From positions 1 through 11,370 of the forward strand of contig URCA01000068.1 of the NCBI GenBank assembly GCA_900546265.1: 11,370 bases of DNA. Reading direction: 5' to 3'. The notes beneath the pieces were generated by a model, which saw only the letters and a list, made by a program, of their open reading frames with translations, was not told where the DNA came from and did no database searches. This DNA comes from an uncultured Oscillospiraceae bacterium. GTDB taxonomy: Bacteria; Bacillota; Clostridia; Oscillospirales; Acutalibacteraceae. Shown piece after piece: positions 1 to 6,349 of the stretch (within the stretch, counting starts at the first letter, position 1; every line of letters starts with the position of its first letter). Both the position numbers and the translations under genes were made by a program.

Positions 1-33
1 GAGAAAATCAACGCGGACATGGCCGGTCAATAA
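1..33 (+). CDS. 3' end of an unidentified CDS (last 10 codons)
   Basis: Frame 1 is open from the first base and reads EKINADMAGQ before a TAA at 31-33. A terminator hairpin begins 33 bases later, which is where the end of a transcribed gene would be expected. Ten residues are too few to name a family. The other two frames run on through the terminator hairpin, so frame 1 is the most plausible. The tail does not look like RpoD, which often lies upstream of trmK in Firmicutes. Confidence 0.4.
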   Translation, partial: EKINADMAGQ

Positions 34-65
34 TCCGGCTTGCCGCATCTTCTGTGCAACACGCT

Positions 66-94
66 TGCGGGCCATGAATTGTGGCCCGCATTTT
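66..94 (+). terminator. Rho-independent terminator of the upstream gene
   Basis: A perfect 9-bp stem (TGCGGGCCA at 66-74 with TGGCCCGCA at 82-90) encloses a 7-base loop and is followed by TTTT at 91-94. The U tract is short, so some read-through into trmK is possible. It also argues against the longer trmK reading frame that opens at base 81, because that start would lie inside the hairpin. Confidence 0.7.
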
Positions 95-103
95 GCGTCT
101 AGA

Positions 104-125
104 CGGAACTTCCCGTTCCGAACGG
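104..125 (+). promoter_or_regulatory. Overlapping inverted repeats in the trmK leader
   Basis: CGGAAC (104-109) can pair with GTTCCG (115-120). CCGTTC (113-118) can instead pair with GAACGG (120-125). The two hairpins share bases and exclude each other. They lie 25-46 bases before the trmK start, between the upstream terminator and the AGGTGG ribosome binding site. There is no U tract after them. They could be an operator, a leader structure or chance in GC-rich DNA. A TATAAA at 131-136 resembles a -10 box, but I see no good -35 partner. Confidence 0.3.
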
Positions 126-149
126 AATGGATATAAAGCAGGTGGATAT

Positions 150-824
150 ATGCTGGATAAACGGCTGCGTTGCGTGGCCGGTTTGGTGCGCCCGGGGAGC
201 GTTCTGGCGGATATCGGCACCGATCACGCCCATCTGCCGGTGTGGCTGGTGAAGGAGGGGGTCTGCCCCCGCGCGGTGGCGGCGGATATCCGCATCGGCC
301 CGGCTGCCGCCGCCCGTCGTTCCGTCGAGGCGGCGGGACTGGAAGAGCGCATCGACGTGCGGGTGGGGGACGGTTTGGCACCCTTATGCCCCGGCGAGGC
401 GGACGACATCGTGATCGCCGGCATGGGAGGAGAGACCATCGCCTCCATTCTGGGGGCCGCCCCCTGGACGAAAGATGGCCGGTACCGCTTGATTTTACAG
501 CCCATGACCCGCCACGAATGCCTGCGGCGGTTTTTGCTGACCGGCGGCTTCGACATTCTGTCGGAGCAGATCGTGCAGGAGGGCCGGCGGCGGTATCTGG
601 TGCTGGCCTGTGCCTATACCGGCGCCCCGCCGGTGACCGAAGAAGCCGCGTATTATATCGGCCGCCTGCCGCTGCCCGAGGCGTCCGCCTATCTGCTGAG
701 TCAGGCGGCGCGCCTGCGCCGGCAGGCCCAAGGGCTGGCGCGTCGGGCGGATGGCGCGGGGGAGGCCGCCCGCTTGGAAGCCATTGCCCGGGAAATGGAA
801 CGCACTGTGAGGGATAACCAATGA
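150..824 (+). CDS. trmK: tRNA (adenine(22)-N(1))-methyltransferase TrmK
   Basis: This 224-residue protein is a TrmK (YqfN) family enzyme, which uses S-adenosylmethionine to methylate N1 of adenine 22 in tRNA in the cytoplasm. The SAM-binding motif I is the family hallmark DIGTDHAHLP at residues 21-30. An acidic D46 ends the second strand, GMGGETI lies at 91-97, and LILQPM at 114-119 ends the Rossmann-like domain. The last 60 residues are rich in Ala, Arg, Leu and Glu and fit the C-terminal helical coiled-coil domain. The frame is open back to base 81, but that would place the start inside a terminator. The ATG at 150 has AGGTGG about 4 bases upstream and gives the usual family N-terminus (LDKRL.....V..G....DIGTDH). 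The stop codon overlaps the nif3 start (ATGA), so the two are translationally coupled. The trmK-nif3 pair is conserved across Firmicutes. Confidence 0.93.
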   Translation: MLDKRLRCVAGLVRPGSVLADIGTDHAHLPVWLVKEGVCPRAVAADIRIGPAAAARRSVEAAGLEERIDVRVGDGLAPLCPGEADDIVIAGMGGETIASILGAAPWTKDGRYRLILQPMTRHECLRRFLLTGGFDILSEQIVQEGRRRYLVLACAYTGAPPVTEEAAYYIGRLPLPEASAYLLSQAARLRRQAQGLARRADGAGEAARLEAIAREMERTVRDNQ

Positions 825-1561
825 CAATCGAAGATGTATGCGCCTTTCTGGGACAGATGGCCCCGGAGGATACCGCCGAGGCGTGGGATAATCCCGGCCT
901 GCTGGTAACCGGCCGCTGCCGGGAGCTGTCCGCCGTTTTGGTGACGCTGGATGTCACCCCCGCCGCTCTGGAAGAAGCCGAAAGGGAAGGGGCCGGCCTT
1001 ATCGTCAGCCACCACCCGGTGATTTTCGATCCTCTGCGCCGCCTGGACGCGGAGGAAATGCCCTATCGGCTGGCCGCCGCGGGGATCGCCGCCTACGCGG
1101 CCCATACCAATCTGGACAAAGCACCTGGCGGTGTTAACGATACGCTGGCCGCCCTTCTGGGGCTGGAAGAGGTTGCGGCAGCCGACGACGGATTATGTCG
1201 TGTCGGCCGACTGCCCGCCGCCATGGAGGCTCGGGATTTCGCCCGCCTGGTCGCCCGCCGGCTTGGAACGCCGGTAAGGGCCTGCGGTGACGGTCCAGTG
1301 CGGTTCGTCGGCCTGTGCGGCGGCGCTGGGGGCGGCGAATGGATGAAGCTGAACCCCGCCGTGGATGCCTTTGTCACCGGCGAGGTGAAGCACCACGAAT
1401 GGCTGGCCGCCCGGCAGGCGGGGCTGACCCTGGTGGACGCCGGTCATTATGCCACCGAGGTGTGTATTGTCGATGCCTTGGGCGGCTGGTTGCAAGAGGC
1501 CTTCCCGGCCCTCCGCGTCCTTGTCCATCGTGGGGAGGCTCCCTACCGCACCATTGAGTAA
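821..1561 (+). CDS. Nif3-like dinuclear metal center protein (YqfO family)
   Basis: This 246-residue protein belongs to the Nif3/DUF34 family, often labelled GTP cyclohydrolase I type 2-like. Its members form hexameric rings with a two-metal centre in each subunit, and their true biochemical role is unsettled. Conserved ligands are visible: SHHP with H64 and H65, NLD with D99, and GHYATE with H209 and E213. These match the family pattern known from E. coli YbgI. The AWDNPGLLVG-like start (residues 21-31) and HTNLD..PGGVND (95-107) are also typical. At 246 residues it is the short form, lacking the PII/CutA-like insertion that makes Bacillus YqfO about 370 residues long. It begins inside the trmK stop codon and ends 23 bases before rqcH, so it is the second gene of the operon. 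Confidence 0.92.
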   Translation: MTIEDVCAFLGQMAPEDTAEAWDNPGLLVTGRCRELSAVLVTLDVTPAALEEAEREGAGLIVSHHPVIFDPLRRLDAEEMPYRLAAAGIAAYAAHTNLDKAPGGVNDTLAALLGLEEVAAADDGLCRVGRLPAAMEARDFARLVARRLGTPVRACGDGPVRFVGLCGGAGGGEWMKLNPAVDAFVTGEVKHHEWLAARQAGLTLVDAGHYATEVCIVDALGGWLQEAFPALRVLVHRGEAPYRTIE

Positions 1562-1584
1562 TACTAGAAAAGGAGGCGGGCGAC

Positions 1585-3357
1585 ATGGCCTTTGACGGCG
1601 CGTTTTTGTCCTGCCTGCGCGCGGAACTGCAAGATACCCTGCGGGATGCCCGCATCGATAAAATCCACCAGCCCTCCCGGGAGGAGCTGGTGCTCTCCCT
1701 GCGCCGCCGGAACGGGGCGGAAAAGCTGTATATTTCGGCCCGGGCCAATTCGCCACGGATCCACTTCACCGCCGTCCCGCTGGAGAATCCGGCGCAGCCC
1801 CCCATGTTTTGTATGCTGCTGCGCAAACGGATGACCGGCGGTCGTCTGGCGGCTATCCGGCAGCCTGGTCTGGAGCGGGCCCTGTACCTCGATTTCGACT
1901 GTGTCAATGAGCTGGGCGACATCGTCCGCCTCACGCTGGCCGTGGAAATCATGGGCCGCCACAGCAATATCATCCTCGTAGAAAACGGCCAGGTGGTGGA
2001 CGCCATCAAACGGGTGGACTGGGACATGTCCTCCGTGCGGCCAGTGCTGCCCGGTCTGCCCTATTCGCCGCCCCCCGCCGCTCCCGGCCGTCTGGATTTG
2101 TCCCAGGAGGAGCCTGCCGCCTTCGTCACGGCGGTGGAGAAGGGGAAGGACGATCCGCTTTCCAAGGCCCTGCTGGCCGTCTCCCACGGCCTGTCGCCCC
2201 TCCTCTGCCGGGAAATGGCCCATTTGGCCACCCGTGGGCAAGATACCCGCGCCGCCTCCCTGACGGCGGAGGACAAGCAGCGCCTGGCTTTCCATCTGGC
2301 CCGTTTAAAAGCCGCCGTTCTCGGCGGCGAAAACCGCAAGCCCTATCTGCTGCTGCATCCCGACGGCGCGCCCCTGGACTTCAGTTTTATCCCCATCACC
2401 CAGTACGGCCTCTCCGCCGTCGGGCGGGAAATGGCGAGTTTTTCCGCCCTGCTGGACGCCTTCTACGCCCAAAAAGACGGTGTCGAACGGATGAAGCAGC
2501 GCTCGCATGACCTGCTGCGGGTGCTGACCAACGCCTATGAGCGTACCTCCCGCAAGCTGGCCCACCAGCGGCAGGAGTTAGAGCAGTCGGAGAACCGGGA
2601 GGAACGCCGGATTTTCGGGGATCTCATCAACGCCAATCTCTATGCCATCGAAAAGGGCGCCCCCTTCGCCGACCTCGTCAATTACTACGACCCGGACTGC
2701 GCCACTCTGCGGGTACCCCTCGACCCCGCCCTGTCGGCGGCGCAGAACGCCCAAAAGTATTATAAGGAGTATCGTAAGGCCCAAACAGCGGAAAGGATTC
2801 TCGCCGAACAAATCGCCCGTGGCGAGGAAGAACTGCGGTATATCGACACCGTCTTTGATGCCCTGTCCCGCGCTTCCACCGTCCGGGAGATCGGGGAATT
2901 GCGGCAGGAACTGGCGGCGGGCGGCTACCTCCGCCTGCAAAAAAGCCGGCAGAAGCCTCCCGCCCCTCTGGGTCCCATGGAGTTTTGCTCCGACGACGGC
3001 TTCACCATCCTGGTGGGCCGCAACAACGTCCAGAACGACCGCCTCACCCTGAAAACCGCCCGCGGCGGCGACATCTGGTTCCATACTAAAAACATTCCCG
3101 GATCCCACGTCGTCGTCCTGACCCAGGGGGAGACCCCGCCCGACCGCACGCTGGAGCAAGCCGCCATTCTGGCCGCTTTCCATTCCCGGGCGGCGGGATC
3201 CGTCCAGGTGCCGGTGGACTATACCGCTGTCCGCCACGTGCGCAAGCCCGCCGGCGCCAAGCCCGGCATGGTGATTTACGACGCGAATCAGACGGCTTAC
3301 GTCACCCCGGATGAGTCCCTCGTGGAGCGGCTGCGTAAACATAAGGAGGATAAATAA
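1585..3357 (+). CDS. rqcH: Rqc2-homologue RqcH, NFACT family ribosome quality-control protein
   Basis: This 590-residue protein is the bacterial Rqc2/NEMF homologue, formerly called fibronectin-binding protein (FbpA/YloA). RqcH binds stalled 50S subunits carrying peptidyl-tRNA and recruits tRNA-Ala to add C-terminal alanine tails that mark the chain for proteolysis. The NFACT-N domain starts at MAFDGAFL and carries ..KIHQP (26-30) and RK-M-GGRL (80-88). Residues 97-98, the position of the DR motif needed for tailing, read ER here. A long coiled coil of Glu, Arg and Lys runs roughly from 295 to 450. The NFACT-R domain follows, with GRNNVQND (479-486) and GGDIWFHTKNIPGSHVV (492-508). There is no extra C-terminal domain, and the length agrees with Bacillus RqcH. 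AAGGAGG lies 8 bases before the ATG. The stop codon directly abuts the start of the glyoxalase gene. The old adhesin name should not be used to infer a surface location. Confidence 0.93.
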   Translation: MAFDGAFLSCLRAELQDTLRDARIDKIHQPSREELVLSLRRRNGAEKLYISARANSPRIHFTAVPLENPAQPPMFCMLLRKRMTGGRLAAIRQPGLERALYLDFDCVNELGDIVRLTLAVEIMGRHSNIILVENGQVVDAIKRVDWDMSSVRPVLPGLPYSPPPAAPGRLDLSQEEPAAFVTAVEKGKDDPLSKALLAVSHGLSPLLCREMAHLATRGQDTRAASLTAEDKQRLAFHLARLKAAVLGGENRKPYLLLHPDGAPLDFSFIPITQYGLSAVGREMASFSALLDAFYAQKDGVERMKQRSHDLLRVLTNAYERTSRKLAHQRQELEQSENREERRIFGDLINANLYAIEKGAPFADLVNYYDPDCATLRVPLDPALSAAQNAQKYYKEYRKAQTAERILAEQIARGEEELRYIDTVFDALSRASTVREIGELRQELAAGGYLRLQKSRQKPPAPLGPMEFCSDDGFTILVGRNNVQNDRLTLKTARGGDIWFHTKNIPGSHVVVLTQGETPPDRTLEQAAILAAFHSRAAGSVQVPVDYTAVRHVRKPAGAKPGMVIYDANQTAYVTPDESLVERLRKHKEDK

Positions 3358-3720
3358 ATGGCGGCGTTTCTGCATACCAACCTCAACGTGCTGGATCTGG
3401 ACAAAAGCCTCGCGTTTTATCGGCAGGCCCTGGGGCTCCGGGAAGCGCGCCGCGTTGTTCCCGAGGACGGCTCCTTTGTCATCGTTTTTCTGGAGGACGG
3501 CCACACCGGCTACCAGCTGGAGCTGACCTGGCTGCGCGACCGTCGGGAACCGTATAATCTGGGCGACAACGAGTTTCATCTGGCCTTCCGTGTGGAGGAT
3601 AAAGCCGCGGCCCACGCCCTCCACGAATCCATGGGCTGCATCTGCTACGAGAACCCCGCCATGGATCTCTACTTCATCGAGGATCCCGACGGCTATTGGC
3701 TGGAAATCCTGGATCGCTAA
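3358..3720 (+). CDS. gloA: Lactoylglutathione lyase-like glyoxalase I (VOC family)
   Basis: This 120-residue vicinal-oxygen-chelate protein has two betaalphabetabetabeta modules. The four metal ligands fall where they do in the Ni(II)-type bacterial glyoxalase I: H6 (LHTNLNV), E55 (YQLELTWL), H74 (NEFHLAF) and E116 (YWLEILDR). The E. coli enzyme uses H5, E56, H74 and E122. The predicted reaction is isomerisation of the methylglyoxal-thiol hemithioacetal. Many Clostridia lack glutathione, so the thiol cofactor is uncertain. The ATG follows the rqcH TAA with no gap, and the AAGGAGG that serves it lies inside the last rqcH codons, so translation is probably coupled. It is the last gene of the trmK operon; the hairpin begins at its stop codon. 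The placement next to rqcH looks like operon packing rather than shared function. Confidence 0.85.
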   Translation: MAAFLHTNLNVLDLDKSLAFYRQALGLREARRVVPEDGSFVIVFLEDGHTGYQLELTWLRDRREPYNLGDNEFHLAFRVEDKAAAHALHESMGCICYENPAMDLYFIEDPDGYWLEILDR

Positions 3721-3751
3721 AAAAGCCCTCCTGCTCAAGCGGGAGGGCTTT
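3719..3751. terminator. Bidirectional terminator between glyoxalase and MFS genes
   Basis: A 13-bp stem with one G-U pair (3722-3734 with 3739-3751) and a TCAA tetraloop separates two convergent genes. On the - strand the hairpin is followed by a run of six T (complement of A at 3719-3724), a good terminator for the MFS gene. On the + strand only TTT follows before CC, so termination of the trmK operon may be weaker. The MFS stop codon lies in the loop, so the right arm is also protein-coding. Confidence 0.85.
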
Positions 3752-5360
3752 CCATCTGCCCGGAACGGATAATGGTGCGCCGGCCGAAAAACAGGAGAGA
3801 CCCACCGGCGGCAAACAGCAGCAGTAAGCTGATGATCCCCATGGACGCCCGCCCGGTCAGCATATAAAACAGCGCGTACAGGAACGGCCCGGTCACAGCG
3901 GCAAACTTCCCGATGATGTCGAAGAACCCGAAATATTCATTGGAGCGCTCCGGCGGCACCAACTTGCCGAAGAAGGAGCGGGACAGCGCTTGAATCCCGC
4001 CCTGCACGGTCCCCACCAGCACCGCCATCAGCCAGAACAGCCGGGAGGACACCGCCAGCGCCCGGCGATAGCCCTCCTGTCTGGCCGCGTCCTGCGCGAA
4101 GGCCAGTAGCGCCGGCTTCATCCGCTCCACCATATGCAGCGCCTCTTCCCGGTACGCCGCCTTGGTGAATCCGTATCGGGAAGAGACCGGGTCCCGCAGC
4201 CGGGTCAGCACGTCCCCGAGCACCCCGGTCTCCCGTCCCGCCTCGTCCACCGCGTAGAAAGCGGCGCCCCGATCCGCGGCGGCCAGCGCGTCCTTGCCCT
4301 CCTCTCGGATATCGCCCAGCACCTGGCGCAGCGCAGCCGCGTCCTTGCCCACCAAGGTGGGCGGCACAGCGGCCTCGTTGACCGCCGCCGTATACTCCAG
4401 CTGATATGGCTCCACCTTCCAGCCCATGAAGAAGCCCACGCCGCAGATGATGAAATACACCGCGATGGCCGCCGTGATGAGATGCACCGCATGTATCCGC
4501 CGGGACAGGCGGCTGAACAGAAGGGAGCAGGGGACAGCCACCAACTGGGTCACTAGCAGCGCCAGGATCATGCCGGTGGAGCCCAACCCCAGCGTCGCGC
4601 CATAGTTGGTCGCCAGGGAAATCACCGTGTTGACCCCGTCAATGTAAAAGAAATACGCCAGTAAAAACAGATGCAGCCCCCGGTTGCTCCGGATGCGTCC
4701 CAGCGTGCCCCTCAGGTTTCGCCAGGTGGAAGTCAGCAAGCGAGAGGAAGGCACCTCTGTAAAGTGTGTCTGCTTCACATTGATCAGCAGCGGCAGGGAG
4801 AACACCGCCCACCATACGCTGGTCAGCAGAATGGAAAATTTGACCGCCCCCACGCTGAACCCGGTGAACAGCAGCGCCGCGATGGACAGCACGAAGGGCA
4901 CCGTACTGCCGCCCAGATATCCCATGGCATACCCCCAGGCCGATACCTTGTCCATCCGATCCCGGGTGGTCACGTCGGTCAGGAACGCGTCGTAGAACAC
5001 GTTGGCGCCGGAAAACCCGATGTGGGAGAGCACATACCCGATGAGCATCCACTGCCAGCTGGCCACAAAAGCCGTCATCGCCGTAAAGCCCACCCCCAGC
5101 AGCAGAAAGCCCGCCAGCAGCTTTTTCTTCATGCCCCGGGTGTCGCCCGCCGCTCCCAGCACCGGGGCCAGCACCGCCACCAGCAGGGAGGCGGCGGATA
5201 CCCCCAATCCCCACCACCGGTTTCCCTCGTCGCCGGCTACTGTCGCGTAGTATATCGGGAAAATGGCCGCCGTCATGTTGGTGGCGTAGACGGAATTAGC
5301 CCAGTCGTATAGAATCCAGCTTTTTTCTGCCTTTGTAAAGGAGTTGGCCTTACCCCTCAC
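3735..5360 (-). CDS. UMF1/Atg22-like MFS transporter with large hydrophilic insertion
   Basis: This 541-residue membrane protein is a major facilitator of the UMF1 type (relatives of the yeast vacuolar effluxer Atg22). The family signature WILYDWANS (15-23) opens the first helix. About 12 hydrophobic segments can be counted, roughly at 20-42, 50-70, 82-100, 103-118, 145-166, 175-194, 230-250, 262-283, 292-313, 437-460, 480-500 and 507-526. GGIQALSRSFFGKLVPPERS (454-473) is also family-typical. Most relatives are near 420-450 residues. The extra length is a charged stretch at about 315-436 between helices 9 and 10, which I do not recognise. The substrate is unknown; efflux of amino acids or other metabolites is only suggested by Atg22. 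The start is GTG at 5360, chosen because AGGGAGG lies 8 bases upstream. The gene is a single unit between its own terminator and that of the rubrerythrin operon. Confidence 0.85.
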   Translation of the reverse strand: MRGKANSFTKAEKSWILYDWANSVYATNMTAAIFPIYYATVAGDEGNRWWGLGVSAASLLVAVLAPVLGAAGDTRGMKKKLLAGFLLLGVGFTAMTAFVASWQWMLIGYVLSHIGFSGANVFYDAFLTDVTTRDRMDKVSAWGYAMGYLGGSTVPFVLSIAALLFTGFSVGAVKFSILLTSVWWAVFSLPLLINVKQTHFTEVPSSRLLTSTWRNLRGTLGRIRSNRGLHLFLLAYFFYIDGVNTVISLATNYGATLGLGSTGMILALLVTQLVAVPCSLLFSRLSRRIHAVHLITAAIAVYFIICGVGFFMGWKVEPYQLEYTAAVNEAAVPPTLVGKDAAALRQVLGDIREEGKDALAAADRGAAFYAVDEAGRETGVLGDVLTRLRDPVSSRYGFTKAAYREEALHMVERMKPALLAFAQDAARQEGYRRALAVSSRLFWLMAVLVGTVQGGIQALSRSFFGKLVPPERSNEYFGFFDIIGKFAAVTGPFLYALFYMLTGRASMGIISLLLLFAAGGSLLFFGRRTIIRSGQMESPPA

Positions 5361-5377
5361 GCGAGCGGCCTCCCTTC

Positions 5378-5408
5378 AAAAAACCGCCCGCCGTACGCGG
5401 CGGGCGGT
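5378..5408 (-). terminator. Terminator of the rubrerythrin operon
   Basis: A perfect 11-bp GC-rich stem (5383-5393 with 5398-5408, loop TACG) lies just downstream of the 59-codon gene. The complement of AAAAAA at 5378-5383 supplies a U tract on the - strand. It separates the rubrerythrin unit from the MFS gene, whose ribosome binding site starts about 10 bases further on. The MFS gene therefore needs its own promoter or read-through. There is little room for a promoter, so read-through is plausible. Confidence 0.88.
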
Positions 5409-5411
5409 CCG

Positions 5412-5591
5412 TTATAAATCGTCGGCGTCCTGGACGGGCCGTTCCCCGTCCTCGTCGGTGCCGGTATAGCTGCCCAGCACGTCGGAGAGAATGAATCCCC
5501 GCCCCTGCTCTCGCAGCGTGTGGCTGTCGTCCCGCACCAGCGCCTGTCCGGCGGTGTCCAGCTTGCGATTGTCGCGTCTTTTCTTATCCAT
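5412..5591 (-). CDS. Small acidic-tailed protein of unknown function, 59 aa
   Basis: An open frame of 59 codons starts at ATG (5589-5591) only 3 bases after the rubrerythrin stop and ends at TAA (5412-5414), 4 bases before the terminator stem. It starts with a basic MDKKRRDNRK and continues with a polar middle (LVRDDSHTLREQGRGFILSD). The tail is acidic (SYTGTDEDGERPVQDADDL). There is no signal peptide or membrane segment. The GAGGA at the very end of the rubrerythrin gene can serve as ribosome binding site, which suggests coupled translation. I recall short clostridial proteins with an SYTGT...PVQDADDL ending, but I cannot name a family or a function. The exact fit between a stop codon and a terminator supports its being real. 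Confidence 0.72.
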   Translation of the reverse strand: MDKKRRDNRKLDTAGQALVRDDSHTLREQGRGFILSDVLGSYTGTDEDGERPVQDADDL

Positions 5592-5594
5592 GGC

Positions 5595-6134
5595 TCAATA
5601 ATCCTCGACGTGCATCTGGAAGTAGGCCTGGGCGTGCTTGCAGACCGGGCAGATGGTGGGCGGTGTCTCGCCGGTGTACAAGTGCCCGCAGTTCAGGCAG
5701 ACCCAGACGGTTTGCGCCTCTCTCTTGAAGACCTTGCCGGTGTTCAGGTTGTCCAGCAGCTTATTGAACCGCTCCTCGTGGCTCTTTTCGATTTTCGCCA
5801 CTAGATCGAACAGGGCCGCCAGCTCGGTGAACCCCTCCTCCTTGGCGATTTGGGCGAACTCTTTGTACATTTCCGTCCATTCGTACCGCTCGCCCGCGGC
5901 CGCGTCGGCCAGGTTGGCGGGGGTGGCGGGCATCGCGTTGCCGTGGAGCCACTTGAACCAGATTTCCGCATGCTCCTTCTCGTTGTCCGCCGTCTCCTGG
6001 AAGATCTTGCCTATTTGCACATACCCGTCCTTTTTCGCCTGGGAGGCGTAAAAGGTGTACTTGTTGCGCGCCTGGCTCTCGCCGGCGAACGCAGCCATCA
6101 GATTGGCTTCGGTACGGCTTCCCTTAAATTCCAT
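5595..6134 (-). CDS. rbr: Rubrerythrin
   Basis: This 179-residue cytoplasmic non-heme iron protein reduces hydrogen peroxide in anaerobes using electrons from NADH or rubredoxin systems. The N-terminal ferritin-like four-helix domain (1-135) has the diiron ligands in order: E19 in AGESQARNKY, E52 and H55 in ENEKEH-like DNEKEH, glutamates at 85 and 88, and E116 and H119 in KIEKSHEERF. The C-terminal rubredoxin-like domain holds one Fe(SCys)4 site with C146, C149, C162 and C165 (CLNCGHLY and CPVCKH). The frame is open upstream to 6413, but the ATG at 6134 has AGGAA about 6 bases before it and gives the standard family N-terminus (MEFKGSRTEANLM). It is first in a two-gene unit with the 59-codon gene. 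In clostridia such genes are often under PerR control; no clear PerR box is visible here. Confidence 0.95.
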   Translation of the reverse strand: MEFKGSRTEANLMAAFAGESQARNKYTFYASQAKKDGYVQIGKIFQETADNEKEHAEIWFKWLHGNAMPATPANLADAAAGERYEWTEMYKEFAQIAKEEGFTELAALFDLVAKIEKSHEERFNKLLDNLNTGKVFKREAQTVWVCLNCGHLYTGETPPTICPVCKHAQAYFQMHVEDY

Positions 6135-6349
6135 CAACAGTTCCTGCCTTTCCTTCCGGCTGTGCGCCGGGGTGATTTCCGCAATAGTATGCCCGGAAAA
6201 CTGTGCCCATACGCCCGAACCGGAAAAATTCGGGCGGCTATTTGCCAAAAAGGTGTTGCGCCGGGGGACGAGCTGTGTCATACTATAGGCGTTATACGTC
6301 AATTTAAATGCGGTTTTCCCCTTATGTTTTTTCGAAAGGCTGATGGTCC
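6135..6349. promoter_or_regulatory. Divergent control region between rubrerythrin and araC genes
   Basis: These 215 bases must hold both outward promoters. I see no pair of good -35/-10 boxes. On the - strand TTGACG (complement of 6297-6302) is a fair -35 and TATAGT (complement of 6282-6287) a fair -10, but they are only 9 bases apart and cannot work together. On the + strand TTGCGC (6256-6261) and TACTAT (6281-6286) have a 19-base spacer. An 8-bp inverted repeat (6212-6219 with 6229-6236) lies in the rubrerythrin leader, without a U tract. A 5-bp hairpin (6156-6170) lies close to its ribosome binding site. Confidence 0.4.

Noticed and set aside
81..149. Longer N-terminus of trmK
   Set aside because: It would start inside the upstream terminator hairpin. 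The ATG at 150 has a ribosome binding site and the family's normal N-terminus.
2578..3738. A 386-codon open frame on the - strand opposite rqcH and the glyoxalase gene
   Set aside because: It is the antisense shadow of two genes with intact catalytic and domain motifs and shows no ribosome binding site.
6212..6236. Inverted repeat as a terminator or riboswitch
   Set aside because: The 8-bp stem has no U tract on either strand, and there is no conserved aptamer pattern that I recognise.
6283..6297. PerR-box-like sequence upstream of rubrerythrin
   Set aside because: The TATA-n5-TTATA-like arms match the TTATAATnATTATAA consensus at only about 9 of 14 positions. The match is too weak to call, although PerR control would make biological sense.
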